Source: Castellaniella sp049671645 (GTDB lineage Bacteria > Pseudomonadota > Gammaproteobacteria > Burkholderiales > Burkholderiaceae_B). Taken from it: a DNA stretch of 64,000 nt. Of this stretch, positions 43,746 through 52,739 are shown one piece after another. Every line of letters starts with the position of its first letter. Position 1 is the stretch's first letter. The position numbers and the translations under genes are program-made. The DNA is taken from NCBI RefSeq assembly GCF_049671645.1, contig NZ_JBATVG010000014.1:186001-250000 (forward strand), in the 5' to 3' direction. The notes beneath the pieces are model-generated. The model was not told the DNA's origin, did not search any database, and was given only the letters and a program-made list of their open reading frames with translations.

Positions 43746-44485
43746 TCACGATTCCCGACCTGCTGAGCGCCGAACACATACGGCAATGCCGTCAAGCTCT
43801 GGAATCCGCCGACTGGACGGATGGCCGTGCGACGGCGGGCCACGTCGCGGTCGATCTCAAGAACAACCGCCAGTTGGCGTTGGACAACCCCATCGGCCGG
43901 CAGATCGGCGACCTGATTACCCAGGCCCTGCGGCGGCACCCGGTGTTCCAGTCCGCCGCCCTGCCCGCACACATCCTGCCGCCCCGCTTCAACCGTTACG
44001 AAGGCGGCGAGCACTACGGCTTCCATATCGACAATGCGTTCTTTCGCGTGCCGGGCGTCGCGCCGGCAGATCCGGCCCAGGCCCGGCCTGCCGCCAGCCA
44101 GGCCATGCACGCAGCCGCCCCCGCGTCCTGCCTGCTGCGCACGGACATCTCCACCACCGTATTCTTCAGCGATCCGGACGAATACGACGGCGGCGAACTG
44201 ATCATTCAGGACACCTATGGGGAGCAGCGCGTGAAGCTGCCCGCCGGCCAGGCCGTGGTTTACCCCGGCACCAGCCTGCACCGCGTCACCCCGGTCACGC
44301 GGGGCGTGCGCTACGGATCTTTTTTCTGGACCCAGAGCCTGGTGCGCGACGACGGGCGCCGCGCCCTGTTGCTGCAGCAGGACGTCGCCATCCAGCGCCT
44401 GATCCAGTCCGGCGCCGACGCCGATACCGTCAGCCAGCTGACCGGCGTGTATCACAACCTGCTGCGCCTGTGGGCCGAGCCCTGA
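43739..44485 (+). CDS. PKHD-type Fe(II)/2-oxoglutarate hydroxylase PiuC
   Basis: Non-haem iron oxygenase, 248 aa. It has the iron-binding HxD in YGFHIDNAFFR, the distal His in YPGTSLHRVTPVTRGVRYGS and the 2-oxoglutarate Arg just after it. DEYDGGELIIQDTYGEQRVK is diagnostic of the PiuC/YbiX group. An insertion of about 22 Ala/Pro-rich residues follows FFRVPG, making it longer than the usual 225 or so. It is the last gene of the Fur-type operon and probably acts on a siderophore or its receptor; the substrate is not established. Confidence 0.92.
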   Translation: MLITIPDLLSAEHIRQCRQALESADWTDGRATAGHVAVDLKNNRQLALDNPIGRQIGDLITQALRRHPVFQSAALPAHILPPRFNRYEGGEHYGFHIDNAFFRVPGVAPADPAQARPAASQAMHAAAPASCLLRTDISTTVFFSDPDEYDGGELIIQDTYGEQRVKLPAGQAVVYPGTSLHRVTPVTRGVRYGSFFWTQSLVRDDGRRALLLQQDVAIQRLIQSGADADTVSQLTGVYHNLLRLWAEP

Positions 44486-44503
44486 GCCGCCCAGGCGCCA
44501 TCC

Positions 44504-45355
44504 CTAGTGCTGCCGCCGGAACCAGTTCAGCACGGCGTCCAGGGGGCTGACGTCCAGCGCGAAGCGCGCCTGGGCGCGCACCACGGGCTTGGCGCGGTAG
44601 GCGACCGAATAATGGGCCTGCGCCATCATCGGCAAGTCGTTGGATCCGTCGCCCATCACGATGATCTGTTCCGGCGTCGCGCCCAGCGACTGCGCCAGAG
44701 CCTGCACGTGACGGGCCTTGGCAGCGCCGTCCACGATGTCGCCCAGCACCTGGCCCGTCAACACGCCGTCGACGACTTCCAGGGTATTGGCATGGGCCTG
44801 GTCCAGCATCAGGCCCCGGCGCAGGCGTTCGGTGAAAAACGTGAAGCCGCCCGACACCAGCAGCGTCTTCAGGCCATGCGACCGGGCGGCTTCGATCAGC
44901 GTCTCGGCGCCCGGATTCAGGCGCAGGCGCTGCGAGAACACGGCTTCCAGGGCCGATTCAGGCACGCCCTTCAACAAGGCGACCCGACGCCGCAGGCTCT
45001 CGGAAAAATCCTTGAGCTCGCCGCGCATGCTGGCCTCGGTGATCGCCGCGACCTCCGCCTTGCGGCCCACGGCATCGGCGATCTCGTCGATGCACTCGAT
45101 GTTGATCAACGTGGAATCCATGTCCATCGCCAGCAGCTTGCAGTCGGCCAGCCGGTGGATCGCGTCCAGCCAGGCCGCATCCATATGAGCCGCCTGCGCC
45201 ATGGGCATGACCTCGTCGCGCGTGGAGGGGTCCACGTTCAGCAGGCGGATCGCCGTGGGGTTCAGTTCCTGCACGCCTTCCGCGCAGGCGACCGCCGCCA
45301 GCCGTTCGACGTCCGCCGCCAGCAGGCGCGGCGCCTGCAAGATAATATGTGCCAT
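44504..45355 (-). CDS. serB: Phosphoserine phosphatase SerB
   Basis: Final step of serine synthesis, 283 aa, HAD superfamily. The nucleophile motif is AMDMDSTLINIECIDEIAD, motif II LLVSGGFTFF, and motif III/IV VMGDGSNDLPMMAQAHYSVA. An N-terminal region of about 75 residues before the phosphatase domain is as in other proteobacterial SerB. The start at 45355 (MAHIILQAPR) has GGAGA upstream; longer in-frame starts have no conserved residues. It is convergent with piuC (18-base gap). Confidence 0.95.
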   Translation of the reverse strand: MAHIILQAPRLLAADVERLAAVACAEGVQELNPTAIRLLNVDPSTRDEVMPMAQAAHMDAAWLDAIHRLADCKLLAMDMDSTLINIECIDEIADAVGRKAEVAAITEASMRGELKDFSESLRRRVALLKGVPESALEAVFSQRLRLNPGAETLIEAARSHGLKTLLVSGGFTFFTERLRRGLMLDQAHANTLEVVDGVLTGQVLGDIVDGAAKARHVQALAQSLGATPEQIIVMGDGSNDLPMMAQAHYSVAYRAKPVVRAQARFALDVSPLDAVLNWFRRQH

Positions 45356-45567
45356 GAATCCGGTCTCCGCAACGATGCGCGGCCATTTTACCCGCCAGTC
45401 GAGGCAGCGCGCGTCCGAACCGCGGGCCACGATCCCGGCCCCGCGCCAGCCGGGGCGCTTTCGGGCGACGACCCCGGAGGGATGGCGCCACCGTCCCCGA
45501 GCGAACACCCGGCTCCGCCAGCCATCCTATACGTCGACCCCAAGAATTTCCGGACACCGCCAGCCTC

Positions 45568-46665
45568 ATGAACGCCCAGCCCCTTCCCCCGCCACTCTGC
45601 GCCCAGGACTACGCCGATCTCGCCCGTGAACGGCTGGACGCCGCCACCTGGGCATGGCTGGAATCGGGCGGCGCGGACGAAATCACCGTCCGCACCAACC
45701 GGGATGCCTACGCCGGCGTGCGCCTGCGTAGCCGTGTGCTGCGGCCCCTGGCGGGGGCGCACACCCGACTGGATCTGGACGGGCACGCCCTGGCGCACCC
45801 CATCCTGATCGCGCCCATGGCCTGGCATGGCCTGGTCCACCCGGACGCGGAACAGGCCACTGCATTGGCAGCGGCGGCCACCGGCACGCCGTTTATCGTC
45901 AGCGCCCAGTCGGGCACGCCCGTCGAAACCCTGGCCGCCCTGCCCGGCCCGCCGCATCTGTGGTTCCAGCTGTATGCCCAGACGCGCCGGGAAGACACGC
46001 TGGCGCTGGCCCGCCGCGCCGTGGATGCCGGCGCCCGCGCCCTGGTGCTGACTGTGGACGCCCCGGTCAACGGGGTGCGCAACGCCGAACAGCGCAGCGG
46101 TTTCCACCCGCCCAGCCATATTCGCTCCGTCCATCTGGACGGTCTGTCGCCGGCGAAAGCGCGGCCGACGCTGCCCGGCGGCAGCCCGCTCTTTGACAGC
46201 GGCCTGCTCGATGCGGCCCCGACCTGGGACGACGTCGCCTGGCTGCGCGCGCAACTGCCCGGCACGCGGCTGTGGCTGAAAGGCATTCTGGATCCGGACG
46301 ACGCCCGCGCGGCGATAGGCCACGGCATCGATGGCCTGATCGTCTCCAACCACGGGGGGCGCTGCCTGGATACGTTGCCCGCCACGCTGGATGCGCTGCC
46401 GGGGGTCGCGCAGGCCGTCGATGGCCGCGTCCCCATCCTGATGGACGGCGGCATCCGGCGGGGCACGGACATTCTGAAGGCCCTGGCGCTGGGCGCGCAA
46501 GGCGTGCTGATCGGACGGCCCGTGCTGCACGCCCTGGCCGCGGGCGGCGCGCCTGCGGCGGCCCATCTGATTCAGGTTCTAAGGGGGGAATTGGAAGTGG
46601 CCATGACCCTGACCGGATGCCGGACACTGGCCGACATCGGTCCGGATGTGCTGTGGGATCGTTAG
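45568..46665 (+). CDS. FMN-dependent alpha-hydroxy-acid dehydrogenase
   Basis: Flavoenzyme of the lactate dehydrogenase/glycolate oxidase family, 365 aa. It carries ILIAPMAWHGLVHPDAEQAT, the FMN segment FQLYAQTRREDTLALARRAV, and the active site LIVSNHGGRCLDTLP with its His-Gly-Gly-Arg, then LMDGGIRRGTDILKALALGA. The usual SNHGGRQLD is SNHGGRCLD here. Substrate cannot be assigned (lactate, glycolate or mandelate-like). It is divergent from serB across a 212-base gap in which no clear promoter was found. Confidence 0.88.
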   Translation: MNAQPLPPPLCAQDYADLARERLDAATWAWLESGGADEITVRTNRDAYAGVRLRSRVLRPLAGAHTRLDLDGHALAHPILIAPMAWHGLVHPDAEQATALAAAATGTPFIVSAQSGTPVETLAALPGPPHLWFQLYAQTRREDTLALARRAVDAGARALVLTVDAPVNGVRNAEQRSGFHPPSHIRSVHLDGLSPAKARPTLPGGSPLFDSGLLDAAPTWDDVAWLRAQLPGTRLWLKGILDPDDARAAIGHGIDGLIVSNHGGRCLDTLPATLDALPGVAQAVDGRVPILMDGGIRRGTDILKALALGAQGVLIGRPVLHALAAGGAPAAAHLIQVLRGELEVAMTLTGCRTLADIGPDVLWDR

Positions 46666-46750
46666 CGCCGTCAGGGCCTCACCCGGACCAGCCGGGCACG
46701 CAGCGCCGTAATGCCCGGCGGCAGGCATTGCCGCCGCCGCGGGCTGCGCA

Positions 46751-47362
46751 CTAGCGCCGGCGCCTCTGCAGCATGTACCGCCAGACGAAGCCGGGATAGC
46801 CCAGCACCAGGAACAGCGCCAACGTCACGGCATAGAATTCCCAGCCCTGGGGAAAGGCATTGCCCAGGTCCAATTCCATCGTGAAACCCAGGGTGCCGAT
46901 CAGCGCATAGCCGACCAGGACTTCCAGGAAGCGGTCGATGAAAGGTTTGCCCGAGGCGGCCCCGGATTTCCGGGCGGCGCCGGATCGGCCTGCCCCAGAT
47001 GCGGGGACGACGCCCGCCGGGTTCGACGCCGACTCCGGCACTGCGGATTCCCGCGCCCGAGCCAACTGCCCCGGCACATAGAGCAGCAACGCCGCCAGAG
47101 CGATGCTGAGCAGCAGTTTCACCGCGAACAGCATGCTGCCCACGCCGCCAAAAGCGCCGCCTACCAGCCGCAGCGTGCCCCAGGACCAGACAGCCAGCAA
47201 GACGAGAAACCCCAGGCCGATGGCCCAGCGCGACAGGCCCCCGAAAGATCGGACAGCCTGTCCCCAGGGCCAGGGAACCAGAGGGCGCTCGACCAGGAAA
47301 GGCAGATTGGCCAACGCCAGCGCGCCCAGGATCACCAGCCAGACTGCAAGCATCAGGGTCAT
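46751..47362 (-). CDS. DUF2818 family membrane protein (enlarged)
   Basis: A 203-aa membrane protein 13 bases downstream of nuoN. The N terminus (VWLVILGALALANLPFLVER) and C terminus (IDRFLEVLVGYALIGTLGFT and PQGWEFYAVTLALFLVLGYP, ending FVWRYMLQRRR) match DUF2818, a family of about 100 aa usually found at the end of nuo operons in Burkholderiales. Between them lies an extra block of about 100 residues with two hydrophobic helices (about 45-100) and a Gly/Ala/Ser-rich linker (about 105-140). Function unknown. Confidence 0.8.
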   Translation of the reverse strand: MTLMLAVWLVILGALALANLPFLVERPLVPWPWGQAVRSFGGLSRWAIGLGFLVLLAVWSWGTLRLVGGAFGGVGSMLFAVKLLLSIALAALLLYVPGQLARARESAVPESASNPAGVVPASGAGRSGAARKSGAASGKPFIDRFLEVLVGYALIGTLGFTMELDLGNAFPQGWEFYAVTLALFLVLGYPGFVWRYMLQRRRR

Positions 47363-47375
47363 GACGCCCGGGTCC

Positions 47376-48860
47376 TTAGAAATGCAGCGATTGCTGGATG
47401 ACGTTGATGCACAGGGCCATCAGGCCGCCCGGCAGAATGCCCAGGCCGATCACCAGCAGGCCGTTCAGGGACATCACGCCGCGCGTGACCGCCGTGCCCG
47501 AGCTGAGGGTGACGCCGTCTTCCGGTTCGTCGAAGTAGGCCATCTTGACCACGCGCAGGTAATAGAAGGCGCCGATCACCGACATCAGAACGGCGAACAC
47601 CGCCAGGGGCACGTGACCCGCGCCCACCAGGGCCTGCAACACCACGAGCTTGGCGTAGAAGCCGGACAGCGGCGGAATGCCCGCCAGCGAGAACATGGAC
47701 AGCATCAGCACGCCGGCCAGCAGCGGGTTGCGACGGTTCAGGCCCTTCAGGTCGGCGATCTGCTCGCACTCGAAGCCCTGGCGCGACATCAGCATGATCA
47801 GGCCGAAGGTGGACAGCGTCGTCAGCACATAGATGACGATATAGAACAGCGATGCGCCATAGGCGGCCGAGCTGGCGCCCGCCTGGCCCTCGAAGACGCC
47901 CGACAGCAGGCCCAGGAAGACGAAGCCCATGTGCGAAATCGTCGAATACGCCAGCATGCGCTTGAAGTTGGTCTGGGCGATGGCCACGATGTTGCCGATG
48001 GCCAGCGACAGGGCCGCCATGATCAGCAGCATGGGCTGCCAGTCGATGGCGATGCCGTGCAGGGCTTCGATCAGCAGGCGCAGGGTGATGGCGAAGGCGG
48101 CGAATTTCGGCGCGGCCCCCACCAGCAGCGTGACCGTGGTCGGCGCGCCCTGGTAGACGTCGGGCGTCCACATGTGGAAGGGGGCGGCGGTCAGCTTGAA
48201 CGCCAGGCCGGAGACGATGAACACCACGCCGAACACCAGCGGCAGGCGCTGCGCGCCGCCGTCGCGGATGACCTGGGCGATTTCCGCCAGGCCCAGCTGG
48301 CCGGTGGCGCCATAGATCATGGACATGCCGTACAGCAGGATGCCGGAAGCCAGACAGCCCAGCACGTAGTACTTCATGGCGGCCTCGGTGGCCGGCAGGT
48401 GATCGCGGCGCAGGGCCACCAGCGCATACAGGGCGAAGGACATCAGTTCCACGCCCAGGTACACGGTCAGCATGCTGCCGGCCGAGATCATGACGAATTC
48501 ACCCAGCAGCATCAGCAGGGCCAGGGAATAGAGTTCCCCGCCGCGCGCCATCATGTCGCGTTTTTCCGCATAGGCGCGGCCGTAGATCAGCGTGACCGCC
48601 ACGGCGATGGCCGACAGGATCTTCAGGAAGTGAGCCAGGGAATCGGTCACGTACAGGCCGCTGAAGGTGCGCCCCTGCACGCCTTCTCCCCACTGTCCCC
48701 AGGACACCAGCACCGCCACCAGCAAAGTGCCCATGGTCAGCATGAAGGTCATGCGCCGCTGGGGTTCATTACCGAAGGCATCGATCAGCAGCACGGCCCC
48801 GGTCAATACCAGCAGCACGATCTCGGGGGTCGCCAGCGCGAAGTCGAAAAGATTTTGCAT
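47376..48860 (-). CDS. nuoN: NADH-quinone oxidoreductase subunit N
   Basis: Proton-pumping antiporter-like membrane subunit of complex I, 494 aa, about 14 helices. It contains LGVELMSFALYALVALRRDH, the conserved AAPFHMWTPDVYQGAPTTVT segment and KLTAAPFHMW with the channel Lys. It is the last core gene of the nuo operon, 12 bases after nuoM. Confidence 0.96.
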   Translation of the reverse strand: MQNLFDFALATPEIVLLVLTGAVLLIDAFGNEPQRRMTFMLTMGTLLVAVLVSWGQWGEGVQGRTFSGLYVTDSLAHFLKILSAIAVAVTLIYGRAYAEKRDMMARGGELYSLALLMLLGEFVMISAGSMLTVYLGVELMSFALYALVALRRDHLPATEAAMKYYVLGCLASGILLYGMSMIYGATGQLGLAEIAQVIRDGGAQRLPLVFGVVFIVSGLAFKLTAAPFHMWTPDVYQGAPTTVTLLVGAAPKFAAFAITLRLLIEALHGIAIDWQPMLLIMAALSLAIGNIVAIAQTNFKRMLAYSTISHMGFVFLGLLSGVFEGQAGASSAAYGASLFYIVIYVLTTLSTFGLIMLMSRQGFECEQIADLKGLNRRNPLLAGVLMLSMFSLAGIPPLSGFYAKLVVLQALVGAGHVPLAVFAVLMSVIGAFYYLRVVKMAYFDEPEDGVTLSSGTAVTRGVMSLNGLLVIGLGILPGGLMALCINVIQQSLHF

Positions 48861-48872
48861 CGTGATTCCGGT

Positions 48873-50372
48873 CTACAGTTTCGATTGAGCGACGTGATCC
48901 AGCAACGCCTGCACGGACGGGTGCATCAGATCGGTGAAGAAGCTGGGGTAGATCCCCATGAACAGGGTGAAGAGCGCCAGCAGGCCCAGGATCAGGAATT
49001 CCCGGCTGTTGATGTCCTTCATGCCGTCCACCTGCTCGTTGGCCACCGGGCCGAAGGCGACCCGCTTGACCATCCAGAGCGAATAGCCCGCGCCCCAGAT
49101 CAGGGCGGACGCCGCCAGCAGACCGATCCAGAAGTTGTGTTGCACGGCGCCCAGGATCACGGTGAATTCACCCACGAAACCGCTGGTGCCCGGCAAGCCG
49201 GCATTGGCCATGGAAAACAGCACGAAGAAAGTGACGAAACGCGGCATGCGGTTGATGATCCCGCCGTAGGCGTCGATGCGGCGCGTGTGCAGGCGGTCGT
49301 ACATGACGCCGATGCACATGAACATGGCGCCCGACACGAAGCCGTGCGAGATCATCTGAATGATGGCGCCTTCCAGGCCGGTGACGTTGAAGACGAAAAA
49401 GCCCAAGGTGACGAAGCCCATGTGCGCCACGGACGAATAGGCCACCAGTTTCTTCATGTCGTCCTGGACGATGGCGACCAGGCCGATGTAGATCACCGCC
49501 ACCAGCGACAGGGCGATCATCATGCCCGCCAGGCTATGGGAGGCGTCGGGCGCGATCGGCAGCGAAAACCGCAGGAATGCGTAGGCGCCCAGCTTCAGCA
49601 TGATGGCGGCCAGCACGATGGAGCCGCCCGTGGGGGCTTCCACGTGGGCATCGGGCAGCCAGGTGTGGATCGGCCACATCGGAATCTTCACGGCGAACGC
49701 GGCGAACAGCGCGATGAAGACGAACATCTGCTCGGTGTAGCTCAGGCGCAGCTGATGCCAGGTGGCGATGTCGAACGAACCGCCGGCCGCATGCCACAGG
49801 TAGATGAAGGCGATCAGGGTCAGCAACGAGCCCAGCAGCGTGTACAGGAAGAACTTGAACGCGGCATAGACCCGATTGGGGCCGCCCCAGGCGCCGATGA
49901 TGATGTACATCGGGATCAGGGTGGCCTCGAAGAACACGTAGAACAGCATGCCGTCCAGCGCGCTGAAGACGCCGATCATCAGTCCCGACAGGATCAGGAA
50001 GGCGGCGTTGTACTGCGCCACGCGGGATTTGATGACTTCCCAGCCGGCCAGGATCACCAGAATGGTGATGAAAGCCGTCAGCAGCACGAACCAGACCGAG
50101 ATCCCGTCGATGCCCAGGTGGTAGTTCAGGTTGAAGGCCTCGATCCACGGGGTGTTCTCGACGAACTGCATGTCCGCCGTCTTCGGATTGAAGCCCGTGT
50201 ACAGGGGGATCGTCACCAGCAGGCCGACGATGGACCCCACCAGCGACAGCACCCGGGCGGGGCCCGGATTGTCGTCCCGGCCGGTCAGCAGCACCAGCAG
50301 CCCGAAGACAATCGGGACGAAGATCGACAGAGTCAGCCAGGGGAGTGTAGAAGACGCCATTTCGCTAGCCAT
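48873..50372 (-). CDS. nuoM: NADH-quinone oxidoreductase subunit M
   Basis: Antiporter-like membrane subunit, 499 aa. Landmarks are FVLLTAFITILVILAGWEVI, FFEATLIPMYIIIGAWGGPN and KIPMWPIHTWLPDAHVEAPT followed by GGSIVLAAIMLKLGAY. The ATG at 50372 shares one base with the nuoL stop (TGATG). Upstream in-frame codons lie inside nuoL and were discarded. Confidence 0.96.
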   Translation of the reverse strand: MASEMASSTLPWLTLSIFVPIVFGLLVLLTGRDDNPGPARVLSLVGSIVGLLVTIPLYTGFNPKTADMQFVENTPWIEAFNLNYHLGIDGISVWFVLLTAFITILVILAGWEVIKSRVAQYNAAFLILSGLMIGVFSALDGMLFYVFFEATLIPMYIIIGAWGGPNRVYAAFKFFLYTLLGSLLTLIAFIYLWHAAGGSFDIATWHQLRLSYTEQMFVFIALFAAFAVKIPMWPIHTWLPDAHVEAPTGGSIVLAAIMLKLGAYAFLRFSLPIAPDASHSLAGMMIALSLVAVIYIGLVAIVQDDMKKLVAYSSVAHMGFVTLGFFVFNVTGLEGAIIQMISHGFVSGAMFMCIGVMYDRLHTRRIDAYGGIINRMPRFVTFFVLFSMANAGLPGTSGFVGEFTVILGAVQHNFWIGLLAASALIWGAGYSLWMVKRVAFGPVANEQVDGMKDINSREFLILGLLALFTLFMGIYPSFFTDLMHPSVQALLDHVAQSKL

Positions 50373-52420
50373 CAATGAACCATCAGGACGAAGAATGTGA
50401 GAAACACCATGATGCCGATGATCATGGCGAAGGCGTAGTGGTAGATGTAGCCGGACTGCAGCAGGCGCGTCGTGGCGGCCGCGGCCCCCACCAGGCGGGC
50501 GCTGCCGTTGACGACGATGCCATCGATGATGCCGCGGTCGCCGCCCTGCCACAGGCCGCGCCCCAGATTGCGGGCGAAGCGGGCCAGGACCTGTTCATTG
50601 AACCAGTCGAAGTAGTACTTGTTGTCCAGCAGGCGATACACCGGGGCGAAGGCGCGGGCGATCGCCGCCGGCACGGCCGGGTTGATCAGCCAGCAATACC
50701 AGGCCACCACGAAACCGGCCAGCAGCAGCAGGAAGGGCACGGATGTCAGGCCATGCAGCCCGAAGCCCACCCAGCCGTGCCATTCCTCGGCCAGCGCCGC
50801 CATCGCCGGATGCTGTGTCAGCACGGTGATGGACTTGCCGAAGTAGCCGTTGAACAGCAGCGGATCGACGAACCAGATGCCCGCCACGACCGACATGAAG
50901 GCCAGGATGACCAGCGGCAGCGTGACCACCCAAGGCGATTCCTTGGGCTTGGCGCCGTGCAGCGCGTGGATGCTGGGGCCGTCGCCATGGCTGACCCAAT
51001 GGCCTTCGCCATGGGCATGATCGTGGTCATGACCGTGATCGCCGTGACCTTCGTAGCGTTCCTTGCCGTGGAAGACCAGGAAGTACAGACGGAAGGAATA
51101 CAGCGAGGTCACGAACACGCCCGTCAGGGTCAGGGCGTAGGCGAAGCCCGCGCCCGGGATGTTGGCGGCCTCGGCGGCGGCGATGATGCTTTCCTTCGAG
51201 TAGAAACCCGAGAAGAACGGCGTGCCCACCAGGGCCAGCGTGCCGATCAGCATGGTGATCCAGGTGATCGGCATGCGTTTCCACAGGCCGCCCATATGGC
51301 GCATGTCCTGGTCGTGCAGCATGCCCATGATGACCGAGCCCGAACCCAGGAACAGCAGGGCCTTGAAGAAAGCGTGCGTCATCAGGTGGAAGATCGCCAC
51401 CGAATAGGCCGAAGCGCCCAGCGCCACGACCATGTAGCCCAGCTGCGACAGCGTGGAATAGGCCACGACGCGCTTGATGTCGTTCTGCACCACGCCCAGG
51501 ATACCCAGGAACAGGGCCCCGAAGGCGCCGATCACCATGATGACCGACAGCGCGGTTTCGCTCAGCTCATAGATCGGTGAAAACCGCGCCACCATGAAGA
51601 TGCCCGCCGTCACCATGGTGGCGGCGTGGATCAGGGCGGAAATCGGGGTCGGGCCTTCCATGGAATCGGGCAGCCAGACGTGCAGCGGGGCCTGGGCGGA
51701 TTTGCCCATGGCGCCCACGAACAGGCACAGGCAGGCGACGGTCAGCATCTGCCAGTCGGTGCCCGGGAAGACGATGGCGCCCAGCTTGTCGGCCTGGGCG
51801 AAGACCTCGCCGTAGTGCAGGCTGCCGGCGTAGGCGTACAACAGGCCGATGCCCAGCACGAAGCCGAAATCCCCCACCCGGTTGACCATGAAGGCCTTCA
51901 GGTTGGCGAATACGGCCGACGGCTTGGAGTAATAGAAGCCGATCAGCAGGTAGGACACCAGGCCGACCGCTTCCCAGCCGAAGAACAGTTGCAGCATGTT
52001 GTTCGCCATCACCAGCATCAGCATGGAGAACGTGAACAGCGAAATGTAGGAGAAGAAGCGGTTGTAGCCGGGGTCTTCGGCCATGTAGCCGATGGTGTAG
52101 ATGTGCACCATCAGCGACACGCCCGTGACCACCACCATCATCAGGGCCGACAGCGGATCGATCAGGAAACCGACCTCGTATTTGATGGTGCCGATCATGG
52201 ACCAGGTGTAGATCGTGCCGTCGAAGGTCTGGCCGCCCAGCACTTGTTGCAAGACGACGAGCGAGCCCACGAAGGACACCGCCACCCCCAGGATGGCCAG
52301 GGTGTGCGTCCCCCGGCGCCCGAGCCACGAGCCCATGAAGCCCGTGGCGAACAACCCGATCAGCACGGCCGTCGCCAGCGGCGCCAGGGCGATCAACAAA
52401 TAAAGACTTTGCGCAGTCAT
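50372..52420 (-). CDS. nuoL: NADH-quinone oxidoreductase subunit L
   Basis: Largest antiporter-like membrane subunit, 682 aa, with the long lateral helix at its C terminus. Landmarks are VSLMVHIYTIGYMAEDPGYN, FFGWEAVGLVSYLLIGFYYS and QAPLHVWLPDSMEGPTPISA. A His/Gly/Asp-rich loop (HGDHGHDHDHAHGEGH) lies at about residues 450-470. The gene is seven bases after nuoK. Confidence 0.96.
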   Translation of the reverse strand: MTAQSLYLLIALAPLATAVLIGLFATGFMGSWLGRRGTHTLAILGVAVSFVGSLVVLQQVLGGQTFDGTIYTWSMIGTIKYEVGFLIDPLSALMMVVVTGVSLMVHIYTIGYMAEDPGYNRFFSYISLFTFSMLMLVMANNMLQLFFGWEAVGLVSYLLIGFYYSKPSAVFANLKAFMVNRVGDFGFVLGIGLLYAYAGSLHYGEVFAQADKLGAIVFPGTDWQMLTVACLCLFVGAMGKSAQAPLHVWLPDSMEGPTPISALIHAATMVTAGIFMVARFSPIYELSETALSVIMVIGAFGALFLGILGVVQNDIKRVVAYSTLSQLGYMVVALGASAYSVAIFHLMTHAFFKALLFLGSGSVIMGMLHDQDMRHMGGLWKRMPITWITMLIGTLALVGTPFFSGFYSKESIIAAAEAANIPGAGFAYALTLTGVFVTSLYSFRLYFLVFHGKERYEGHGDHGHDHDHAHGEGHWVSHGDGPSIHALHGAKPKESPWVVTLPLVILAFMSVVAGIWFVDPLLFNGYFGKSITVLTQHPAMAALAEEWHGWVGFGLHGLTSVPFLLLLAGFVVAWYCWLINPAVPAAIARAFAPVYRLLDNKYYFDWFNEQVLARFARNLGRGLWQGGDRGIIDGIVVNGSARLVGAAAATTRLLQSGYIYHYAFAMIIGIMVFLTFFVLMVH

Positions 52421-52427
52421 GACGCCC

Positions 52428-52739
52428 TTACCCCTTCAGCTGGTCGAGCTTGTCGACATTGATGGTGCTGAGATTGCGGAACAGCAACACCAGGATGGCC
52501 AGCCCGATGGCGGCCTCGGCGGCAGCCACCGTCAGCACGAAGAACACGAAGACCTGCCCGGCCGGATTGCCCGACCAGACGGAAAAGGCCACGAAATTCA
52601 TGTTGGCCGACAGCAGGATCAGTTCGATCGACATCAGCAGCACGATCAGGTTGCGCCGATTCAGAAAAAAGCCGAAGACACCGATGGCAAACAGGATTGC
52701 CCCGACGATCAGATAATGGCTCAGTCCGATTTGCATCAT
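52428..52739 (-). CDS. nuoK: NADH-quinone oxidoreductase subunit K
   Basis: Three-helix membrane subunit, 103 aa. FLNRRNLIVLLMSIELILLS and VFFVLTVAAAEAAIGLAILV contain the two membrane Glu residues of the proton path. Two ATG codons in tandem (52739 and 52736) are possible starts; the first overlaps the nuoJ stop (ATGA). Confidence 0.96.
   Translation of the reverse strand: MMQIGLSHYLIVGAILFAIGVFGFFLNRRNLIVLLMSIELILLSANMNFVAFSVWSGNPAGQVFVFFVLTVAAAEAAIGLAILVLLFRNLSTINVDKLDQLKG

Noticed and set aside
46666..46750. Terminator for the nuo operon after the DUF2818 gene
   Set aside because: GC-rich repeats (GCCGCCG/CGGCGGC) are present but no stem with a T-run could be defined.
47103..50378. A 1091-codon open frame on the plus strand opposite nuoN and nuoM
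   Set aside because: It mirrors the third-position GC bias of the nuo genes, is rich in Gln, His, Arg and Gly and shows no domain pattern; nuoN and nuoM are unmistakable on the other strand.
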